Shown one piece after another: positions 14,469-19,444 of a stretch of DNA of 19,444 bases (its first letter is position 1; each line of letters begins with the position of its first letter). Below the pieces are notes generated by a model. The model was not told the origin of the DNA. It saw only the letters and a list, made by a program, of their open reading frames with translations, and did not search any database. The stretch covers positions 1 to 19,444 of the forward strand of contig NZ_DASYHS010000232.1 of assembly GCF_035998295.1 (NCBI RefSeq). The letters are read 5' to 3'. A program made the translations under genes and the position numbers. The stretch is from DASYHS01 sp035998295. GTDB taxonomy: Bacteria > Pseudomonadota > Alphaproteobacteria > Azospirillales > Azospirillaceae.

Positions 14469-15275
14469 ATGCCGGGAACCGAGATACTCAGCACCGTCGG
14501 CGCGGACGGCGTGGCGACGGTCACGCTGAACCGGCCGGACGTCCACAACGCCTTCAACGACGCCGTGATCGCGGAGCTGACCGGCCTGCTGCGCCGGCTG
14601 GAGGCGGACGGCGCCGTGCGGGCGGTCGTGCTGCGGGCGAACGGGAAGAGCTTCTCCGCCGGTGCCGACCTCGGCTGGATGCAGCGGATGGCCGGCTATT
14701 CCCACGAGGAGAACGTCGCCGACGCGATGGCGCTGGCCGAGCTGATGCACGTGCTCGACCGGCTGGCCAAGCCGACCGTCGCCGCCGTCCAGGGGGCGGC
14801 GTTCGGCGGCGGGGTCGGGCTGGTCGCCTGCTGCGACATCGCGGTCGCGGCCGACACGGCCAGCTTCTCGCTCTCCGAGGTGAGGCTCGGGCTGATCCCG
14901 GCGGTGATCTCGCCCTATGTCGTAGCCGCGATCGGGGAGCGGGCGTCGCGGCGCTACTTCCTGACCGCCGAGCGGTTCGGCGCGGCGGAGGCGCACCGCA
15001 TCGGCCTCGTCCACGAGGTCGTGCCGGCGCATGTGCTGGACGCCGCCGTCGCCAAGATGGCGGAGCGGCTCGCCGAGGGCGGGCCCTCGGCCCAGGCGGC
15101 GGCCAAGGACCTGATCTTCTCGGTGTGCCGGCGCCCGACCGACGAGGCGGTGCGCCGCGACACCGCGGAGCGGATCGCCGCCATCCGCGCGTCGCAAGAG
15201 GGGAGGGAGGGCCTCGCGGCCTTCCTGGAGAAGCGCGAGCCGGCCTGGCGCCGCGGGCGCGGGATCGGATCGTGA
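14469..15275 (+). CDS. liuC: 3-methylglutaconyl-CoA hydratase
   Basis: Hydrates 3-methylglutaconyl-CoA to HMG-CoA, the step between LiuBD and LiuE. Crotonase-fold protein, 268 residues from ATG 14469, preferred over ATG 14436 because GGGAGG (14456-14461) lies seven bases before it. SAGADLGWM (63-71) and GAAFGGGVGL (109-118) form the CoA and oxyanion sites. E137 in SLSEVRLGLIPAVISPYV is the likely catalytic glutamate; the other glutamate of classic enoyl-CoA hydratases is replaced by glycine, as I recall for bacterial LiuC. Position between liuB and liuD supports the assignment over a generic enoyl-CoA hydratase. Its stop overlaps the ATG of a short ORF leading into liuD. Confidence 0.93.
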   Translation: MPGTEILSTVGADGVATVTLNRPDVHNAFNDAVIAELTGLLRRLEADGAVRAVVLRANGKSFSAGADLGWMQRMAGYSHEENVADAMALAELMHVLDRLAKPTVAAVQGAAFGGGVGLVACCDIAVAADTASFSLSEVRLGLIPAVISPYVVAAIGERASRRYFLTAERFGAAEAHRIGLVHEVVPAHVLDAAVAKMAERLAEGGPSAQAAAKDLIFSVCRRPTDEAVRRDTAERIAAIRASQEGREGLAAFLEKREPAWRRGRGIGS

Positions 15276-15301
15276 TGAAGGACTGGAACGGGGTCGCGTG
15301 A
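15275..15301 (+). CDS. 8-codon micro-ORF bridging liuC and liuD
   Basis: ATG 15275 overlaps the liuC stop (TGATG) and encodes MKDWNGVA. Its TGA (15299-15301) overlaps the GTG start of liuD (GTGA). The layout repeats the one between maeB and mgtE. There is no strong Shine-Dalgarno before either start, so ribosome hand-over is plausible. If liuD really starts at ATG 15307 the relay is less exact, leaving a five-base gap. Confidence 0.25.
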   Translation: MKDWNGVA

Positions 15302-17313
15302 CGCAGATGTTCTCCAAGATTCTCATCGCCAACCGCGGCGAAATCGCCTGCCGGGTCATCCGCACCGCACGGCGCATGGGCATCCGCACGGTCGCGGTGT
15401 ATTCCGAGGCCGACGCCGGGGCGCTGCACGTCGAGATGGCGGACGAGGCGTGGCTGATCGGGCCGGCGCCCGCGCGCGAGAGCTATCTGCGCGTCGACGC
15501 GATCCTGGACGCGGCGCGCCGGTCCGGCGCCGAGGCCGTCCATCCCGGATACGGCTTCCTGTCGGAGAACGCCGGCTTCGCGGAGGCCTGCGCGCAGGCC
15601 GGCATCACCTTCATCGGGCCGCCGCCCTCGGCGATCCGCGCCATGGGCGGCAAGTCCGAGGCGAAGGCGCTGATGGAGCCGGCGGGCGTGCCGCTCGTGC
15701 CGGGTTACCACGGCGCCGACCAGGACCCGGAGCTGCTGCGCGGCGAGGCCGAGCGCATCGGCTATCCGCTGCTGATCAAGGCGTCGGCCGGCGGCGGCGG
15801 CAAGGGCATGCGCGTCGTCGCCTCGGCGGCGGAGTTCGACGCCCAGCTCGCCGGGGCCAAGCGCGAGGCGGCCGGCGCGTTCGGCGACGAGCGCGTGCTG
15901 CTCGAGAAGTACCTGACCCGCCCGCGCCACGTCGAGATCCAGGTCTTCGCCGACGGCCACGGCGACTGCGTCTACCTGTTCGAGCGCGACTGCTCGATCC
16001 AGCGCCGCCACCAGAAGGTCGTCGAGGAGGCGCCGGCCCCCGACCTCGACCCGGACACGCGCCGACGCATGGGCGAGGCGGCGGTCGCCGCCGCCAAGGC
16101 GATCGGCTATGTCGGCGCCGGCACGGTCGAGTTCCTGCTCGACGAGGACGGCAGCTTCTACTTCATGGAGATGAACACCCGCCTCCAGGTCGAGCATCCG
16201 GTGACGGAGTTCATCACCGGGCAGGACCTGGTCGAGTGGCAGTTCCGGGTCGCGGCCGGCGGGCGGCTGCCGCTGTCCCAGGACGCGCTGTCGATCACCG
16301 GCCACGCGATCGAGGTCCGGCTCTACGCCGAGGACCCGATGCGCGACTTCCTGCCCCAGACCGGGCGGCTCGACCACCTTGCGTTCCCCGAGCCGGGGCC
16401 GCATGTGCGCATCGACGCCGGCGTGCGGACCGGCGACCAGATCTCCATCCATTACGACCCGATGATCGCCAAGCTGATCGTCTGGGACCGCGACCGGCCC
16501 GGCGCGGTGCGGCGCCTGCGCGCGGCTCTGGCCGAAACCCAGGTCGCGGGGCTGAACGCGAACGTCTCGTTCCTGGCGGCGGTCGCGGCCCATCCGGCCT
16601 TCATGGCGGCCGACCTCGATACCCGCTTCATCGAGCGGCACCAGGCCGACCTGCTCCCGTCGCCCGCGGCGGCGGACGACCGGACGCTGGCGCTCGCGGC
16701 GCTGGGCGTCCTGCTGGACCGCGCGGCGCGTGCCCGTGCGTCGGCGCAGGCTTCGGGCGATCCCCACAGCCCCTGGGCGCGGAGCGACGGCTGGCGCCTC
16801 AACGACGATGCGCACGACACCCTCGTCTTCAAGGACGGCGGCGCCGACCGGGCGGTCCATCTGACCTATCGGCGCGACGGCTACCATTTCCGCCTCGGGG
16901 ACGGCGAGATCGTCGCGCGCGGCGAGCTTGCGGCCGACGGGGCGCTGGACGCCGACCTGGACGGCGTGCGCCTGCGGGCGACGGTGGTGCGGCGGGGCGG
17001 CGAGGTGACGGTGTTCCGCCACGGCGGCGTCCACCGGCTCACCCTGGTCGAGCCGCTGGCGGGGGCCGACGCGGCGGAAGCGCCCGGCGGCCGGCTCGCG
17101 GCGCCCATGCCCGGCCGCGTGATCGCGGTGCTGGTCGAGGCGGGCGCGGCGGTCGCGAAGGGCCAGCCCCTGATCGTGCTGGAGGCCATGAAGATGGAGC
17201 ACACGATCAAGGCGCCGGCCGACGGGGTGGTCGAGACCGTGCGCTACGCCGTCGGCGACCAGGTCGAGGACGGCGCCGAGCTGATCGGGTTCAAGGCGGG
17301 GGAGGCCGAGTGA
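15298..17313 (+). CDS. liuD: 3-methylcrotonyl-CoA carboxylase, alpha (biotin) subunit
   Basis: ATP-dependent carboxylation of its own biotin, which then serves LiuB. The 671-residue product has a biotin carboxylase domain at the start (ILIANRGEIACRV, 8-20) and the ATP-grasp glycine loop GGGGKGM at about 165-171. EMNTRLQVEHPVTE (291-304) and the biotin-carboxylase C-domain to about 450 follow. A linker region (about 500-590) leads to a biotinyl domain with EAMKMEHT, biotinylated lysine K632. Domain order and length fit MCC alpha; propionyl-CoA carboxylase alpha is similar, but the liu neighbours decide. GTG 15298 is used as start; ATG 15307 (MFSKILIANRG) is an equally good alternative. The TGA overlaps the liuE ATG by one base. 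Confidence 0.96.
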   Translation: MTQMFSKILIANRGEIACRVIRTARRMGIRTVAVYSEADAGALHVEMADEAWLIGPAPARESYLRVDAILDAARRSGAEAVHPGYGFLSENAGFAEACAQAGITFIGPPPSAIRAMGGKSEAKALMEPAGVPLVPGYHGADQDPELLRGEAERIGYPLLIKASAGGGGKGMRVVASAAEFDAQLAGAKREAAGAFGDERVLLEKYLTRPRHVEIQVFADGHGDCVYLFERDCSIQRRHQKVVEEAPAPDLDPDTRRRMGEAAVAAAKAIGYVGAGTVEFLLDEDGSFYFMEMNTRLQVEHPVTEFITGQDLVEWQFRVAAGGRLPLSQDALSITGHAIEVRLYAEDPMRDFLPQTGRLDHLAFPEPGPHVRIDAGVRTGDQISIHYDPMIAKLIVWDRDRPGAVRRLRAALAETQVAGLNANVSFLAAVAAHPAFMAADLDTRFIERHQADLLPSPAAADDRTLALAALGVLLDRAARARASAQASGDPHSPWARSDGWRLNDDAHDTLVFKDGGADRAVHLTYRRDGYHFRLGDGEIVARGELAADGALDADLDGVRLRATVVRRGGEVTVFRHGGVHRLTLVEPLAGADAAEAPGGRLAAPMPGRVIAVLVEAGAAVAKGQPLIVLEAMKMEHTIKAPADGVVETVRYAVGDQVEDGAELIGFKAGEAE

Positions 17314-18218
17314 TGGCTCTGCCGGAGCGGGTGAGGATCGTCGAGGTCGGGCCGCGCGACGGCCTGCAGAACGAAAAGGCGGTGGTGCCGGCCGCGACCA
17401 AGGTGGAGCTGGTCGACCGTCTCTCGGCCGCCGGGCTGCCGGCGGTGGAGGCCGGCGCCTTCGTCTCGCCGAAATGGGTCCCGCAGATGGCTGACACGGC
17501 CGAGGTGCTGGCGGCGATCGCGCGCCGCCCCGGTGTCTCCTACCCGGTGCTGGTCCCGAACGAGAAGGGCCTGGACGCCGCGATCGCGTCCGGGGTCGCG
17601 GAGGTCGCCGTGTTCGGCGCGGCGTCGGAAAGCTTCAGCCGCAAGAACATCAACTGCTCCATCGACGAGAGCATCGAGCGGTTCCGGCCGGTCGCGGCGC
17701 GGGCGCTGGAGCGCGGAATGAAGGTCCGCGGCTATGTGAGCTGCGTGCTCGGCTGCCCTTACGAGGGCGACGTCCCCGCGGCCAAGGTGGCGGAGGTGGC
17801 CGAACGCCTGCTGCAGCTCGGCTGCTACGAGGTGTCGCTCGGCGACACGATCGGCGTCGGCACGCCGATGCGCGCGCGCGCCATGATCGAGACGGTCGCG
17901 GCGCGGGTGCCGATCACGCGGCTGGCGGCGCATTATCACGACACCTACGGCCAGGCGCTCGCGAACATCCTCGCCAGCCTGGAGGCGGGTATCGCCGTCG
18001 TCGACAGCTCCGTCGCCGGCCTGGGCGGCTGCCCCTACGCCAAGGGGGCGACCGGCAACGTCGCGACCGAGGACGTGCTCTACATGCTGCACGGCATGGG
18101 GGTGGAGACGGGCGTCGACCTCGATGCCGTCGCCGCGACCGGGACCTGGATCTCGCGCAGCCTCGGGCGGGAGAACCTGTCCAAGGTCGGCCGCGCGCTG
18201 GAGGCCCGCACCGCCTGA
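17313..18218 (+). CDS. liuE: Hydroxymethylglutaryl-CoA lyase
   Basis: Cleaves HMG-CoA to acetyl-CoA and acetoacetate, the last step of the leucine pathway. TIM-barrel, DRE-type metalloenzyme, 301 residues. VGPRDGLQNE (12-21) carries R15 and D16; KNINCSIDES and YVSCVLGCPYEG match the family closely. GDTIGVGTP is present, H207 and H209 in HYHDTYGQ are metal ligands, and C240 in GLGGCPYAKGATGN is the catalytic-loop cysteine. GGGGGAGG (17297-17304) sits eight bases before ATG 17313, and the ATG overlaps the liuD stop (TGATG). The gene's TGA lies in the loop of a hairpin that is duplicated immediately downstream. Confidence 0.97.
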   Translation: MALPERVRIVEVGPRDGLQNEKAVVPAATKVELVDRLSAAGLPAVEAGAFVSPKWVPQMADTAEVLAAIARRPGVSYPVLVPNEKGLDAAIASGVAEVAVFGAASESFSRKNINCSIDESIERFRPVAARALERGMKVRGYVSCVLGCPYEGDVPAAKVAEVAERLLQLGCYEVSLGDTIGVGTPMRARAMIETVAARVPITRLAAHYHDTYGQALANILASLEAGIAVVDSSVAGLGGCPYAKGATGNVATEDVLYMLHGMGVETGVDLDAVAATGTWISRSLGRENLSKVGRALEARTA

Positions 18219-18266
18219 CGGCGGGTGCTTAACGGTCCCGCACCGCCTGAAGGCGGTGCTTAACGG
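18208..18266 (+). terminator. Tandemly duplicated hairpin spanning the liuE stop
   Basis: Copy 1 (18208-18235) is GCACCGCC-TGAC-GGCGGGTGC followed by TTAACGG, with one bulged G. Copy 2 (18240-18266) is the perfect 8-bp stem GCACCGCC-TGAA-GGCGGTGC followed by TTAACGG. A TCCC spacer separates them. The first copy contains the liuE stop codon in its loop. No long U-tract follows, so Rho-independent termination would be weak; it may protect the mRNA 3' end or cooperate with Rho. Confidence 0.6.
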
Positions 18267-18277
18267 CTTGGTCGTAA

Positions 18278-18289
18278 ATTCGTGCGAAT
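18278..18289. promoter_or_regulatory. ATTCG-TG-CGAAT inverted repeat
   Basis: Five-base arms around TG, in an AT-rich patch 43 bases before the ACP-like gene. Possible operator or promoter region of that gene; no other support. Confidence 0.25.
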
Positions 18290-18331
18290 CATCGCCGACG
18301 CGCCCCTTGCGGGCGAGCCGGACGGACGGTG

Positions 18332-18670
18332 ATGGCGCGGTCGACCGAGGACGTCACGAACTGGATGACCATGTTCCGCTGGATCGTGAAGCTGATCCGC
18401 GACGACTATGCCGTCGAGGAACGCATCCTGGTCCGGCACGCCGCCCTCGAGACCGATATCGGCCTCTCGATCGAACAGGTCGAGGAGGTCCTCGACCACA
18501 TCTCCGCCAGCTTCGAGATCCGCTTCCCGCCGGGCACGCTCGACGAGGTGCTGAAGCTGGAGGAGCTCTGCATGCTCGCGAGCTGGATCAAGGGCCTCTA
18601 CAAGCGGCCGGAGTTCATCTCGGACGGCTTCGAGGCGCGCTGCCGGTCCCTGAACCCGATCGCCGCCTGA
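18332..18670 (+). CDS. Uncharacterised small protein, acyl-carrier-protein-like
   Basis: 112 residues from ATG 18332 (GTG 18329 is an alternative one codon earlier). Predicted all-helical. The stretch ALETDIGLSIEQVEEVLDHI (38-57), then SFEIRFPPGTLDEVLKLEEL and CMLASWI (80-86), follows the helix pattern of acyl carrier proteins: D-I-G, then helix 2, then F-x-I-x-F-P-x-G-T, then L-x-x-L-x-x-W-I. S46 falls at the place of the phosphopantetheine serine, but the usual Asp before it is Leu, so modification is doubtful. The first 35 residues are a charged helical extension not found in typical ACPs. Function unknown; it follows the liu operon but is set apart by the duplicated hairpin, so it may have its own promoter. 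Confidence 0.75.
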   Translation: MARSTEDVTNWMTMFRWIVKLIRDDYAVEERILVRHAALETDIGLSIEQVEEVLDHISASFEIRFPPGTLDEVLKLEELCMLASWIKGLYKRPEFISDGFEARCRSLNPIAA

Positions 18671-18692
18671 GGCCGCGCCTGCGGGGGTGGAC

Positions 18693-18710
18693 GTCACGGC
18701 CGGCCGTGAC
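18693..18710. promoter_or_regulatory. Perfect 18-bp palindrome GTCACGGCCGGCCGTGAC
   Basis: Fully self-complementary over 18 bases in the 72-base gap between the ACP-like gene and the DUF1489 gene, 32 bases before the latter's ATG. A partial echo, GTGACCGT, follows at about 18720-18727. It could be a dimeric regulator's site, or fold as GTCACGG-CCGG-CCGTGAC and act as terminator. Confidence 0.45.
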
Positions 18711-18742
18711 CATCTTCGCGTGACCGTAACCTCCTGCGAGCC

Positions 18743-19177
18743 ATGCCTCTTCACCTGATCAAGCTTTGCGTCGGGATCGACGACGTCGACCAGCTGCGCG
18801 CGGCGCAGGAGCGCCGGGCCTATCGGCGCGACGGCCGCATGGTCGTCCCGGGCTTCACGCGCCGGTCGCCCCGGCGTCCCGACGAGGTCACCGACGGCGG
18901 GTCGATCTACTGGGTCATCAAGGGCAGCGTGCGCTGCCGCCAGCGCGTGCTCGACTTCGAGATGGTCCAGGAGGAGGAGGGCGGCACCTGGTGCCGCCTG
19001 ATCCTCGATCCCGAGCTGGTCGAGGTGATGCCGCAGGCGAAGAAGCCGTTCCAGGGGTGGCGCTACCTCGCCGACGCGGACGCGCCGCGCGATCTGGCGG
19101 CAGGGCAGGGTGCGGGCCAGGGCGGGGATCTGCCGCCGCACCTCCTGGCCGAGCTGCGGGAACTGGGCCTGCTCTGA
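18743..19177 (+). CDS. DUF1489 family protein
   Basis: 144-residue cytoplasmic protein of unknown function. The start MPLHLIKLCVGIDDVDQL, the central GSIYWVIKGSVRCRQRVLDFE (53-73 region) and the later LDPELVEVMPQAKKPFQGWRYL (about 88-109) match what I recall of the alphaproteobacterial DUF1489 family, whose members have similar length. No catalytic motif is evident. ATG 18743 lacks a strong Shine-Dalgarno. It is the last protein gene before what looks like an rRNA operon promoter. Confidence 0.85.
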   Translation: MPLHLIKLCVGIDDVDQLRAAQERRAYRRDGRMVVPGFTRRSPRRPDEVTDGGSIYWVIKGSVRCRQRVLDFEMVQEEEGGTWCRLILDPELVEVMPQAKKPFQGWRYLADADAPRDLAAGQGAGQGGDLPPHLLAELRELGLL

Positions 19178-19228
19178 GGTCCGCCCGGGAGGTCCGCGGA
19201 AAAAGTTCCGGAGTTGAATTTTTTCGAT

Positions 19229-19257
19229 GGACAGGCTCGGCGCAGGGGCCTATATAC
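19229..19257 (+). promoter_or_regulatory. Strong candidate promoter of an rRNA operon
   Basis: TGGACA (19229-19234), exactly 17 bases, then TATATA (19252-19257). Upstream, AT-rich tracts (GGAAAAAG at 19198-19205 and GAATTTTTTCG at 19217-19227) look like an UP element, as expected for rRNA promoters. About 120 bases downstream is the boxA-like leader element. Confidence 0.65.
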
Positions 19258-19307
19258 CGGCTCCCGACGCGCTGGACGGCAACGAACGGCGCGGCGGACC
19301 TCAAAAA

Positions 19308-19353
19308 AAAGCCCCCGACGACGGAAGCCGAGGCTTCGGCTCGCAGGGGTTTG
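19308..19353 (+). other. Hairpin in the presumed rRNA leader
   Basis: Inner stem AGCCGA-GGCT-TCGGCT (19326-19341) with an outer AAAGCCCC/GGGGTTT pairing (19308-19315 with 19346-19352). An eight-A run precedes it. On the minus strand it would resemble a terminator followed by T8, so it could also block antisense transcription; I favour leader structure. Confidence 0.35.
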
Positions 19354-19380
19354 CGGCTCCCGGTTCCGGGTTGGCTGCGG

Positions 19381-19444
19381 GATCTTTGACAGCGTGAACG
19401 AGATCGAGAAGGGATGCGCAGGCGGCGGCCTGGAGCGCGGGACC
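19381..19444 (+). promoter_or_regulatory. rRNA operon leader with boxA antitermination site
   Basis: GATCTTTGACA (19381-19391) fits the boxA consensus in its alphaproteobacterial form. GAAGGGATGCGCAGGCGGCGG (19407-19428 region) follows, a sequence I recognise as typical just upstream of 16S rRNA in alphaproteobacteria. The 16S gene itself is not reached; the window ends here. Confidence 0.65.

Noticed and set aside
12266..15301. 1011-codon plus-strand ORF through liuB and liuC in another frame
   Set aside because: Arg/Pro/Gly-rich shadow; the conserved carboxylase and hydratase are in the other frames. Only its last eight codons were kept as a micro-ORF.
14554..17202. 882-codon minus-strand ORF opposite liuC/liuD
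   Set aside because: Same reason; composition is dominated by Arg, Ala, Gly, His and the plus strand has unambiguous enzymes.
19308..19353. Plus-strand intrinsic terminator near the right end
   Set aside because: The A run comes before and not after the stem, and the region lies between a strong promoter and the rRNA boxA; leader structure is more likely.

Overview
The window is high-GC DNA (roughly 70% by eye) with tightly packed genes and frequent ATGA/TGATG gene overlaps. The gene content points to an alphaproteobacterium, probably Rhodospirillales-like: a MaeB malic enzyme fused to a phosphotransacetylase domain, a DUF1489 protein, a complete liu (leucine/isovalerate) gene set, and an rRNA leader of the alphaproteobacterial type. 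The genus cannot be fixed from this sequence.

Layout. The left edge (1-67, minus) holds the N-terminus of an ISNCY-like transposase, followed by about 440 bases of lower-GC, mostly non-coding DNA. Two plus-strand genes (509-1147 and 1147-1656) encode unrecognised membrane-anchored coiled-coil proteins that look like diverged paralogues. They converge on lipB (minus, octanoyltransferase). A tRNA-Leu(GAG) with a very strong terminator comes next. After it lie maeB (2734-5019) and the magnesium channel gene mgtE (5054-6508), joined by a 13-codon micro-ORF that overlaps both.

The centre and right carry acyl-CoA and leucine catabolism. It starts with ivd/liuA (6644-7816), a small secreted protein, an acetyl-CoA acetyltransferase (8568-9755) and a short/branched-chain acyl-CoA dehydrogenase (9793-10932). 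An orphan OmpR-type response regulator and a convergent NUDIX-like gene interrupt the set. The compact run liuB-liuC-liuD-liuE (12825-18218) follows. Together Ivd, methylcrotonyl-CoA carboxylase (LiuB+LiuD), methylglutaconyl-CoA hydratase (LiuC) and HMG-CoA lyase (LiuE) convert isovaleryl-CoA to acetyl-CoA plus acetoacetate. The thiolase could split acetoacetyl-CoA once acetoacetate is activated by an enzyme not present here.

The right end carries a duplicated hairpin at the liuE stop codon, a short acyl-carrier-protein-like gene, and a DUF1489 gene. The last ~250 bases look like the promoter and antiterminated leader of an rRNA operon whose 16S gene would begin just beyond the window.

No CRISPR array, phage module or clear new defence system is visible. 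The least explained parts are the paired coiled-coil genes (509-1656), the secreted protein inside the catabolic cluster (7909-8433), the degenerate NUDIX protein, the ACP-like small protein, and the micro-ORF bridges and duplicated hairpin.
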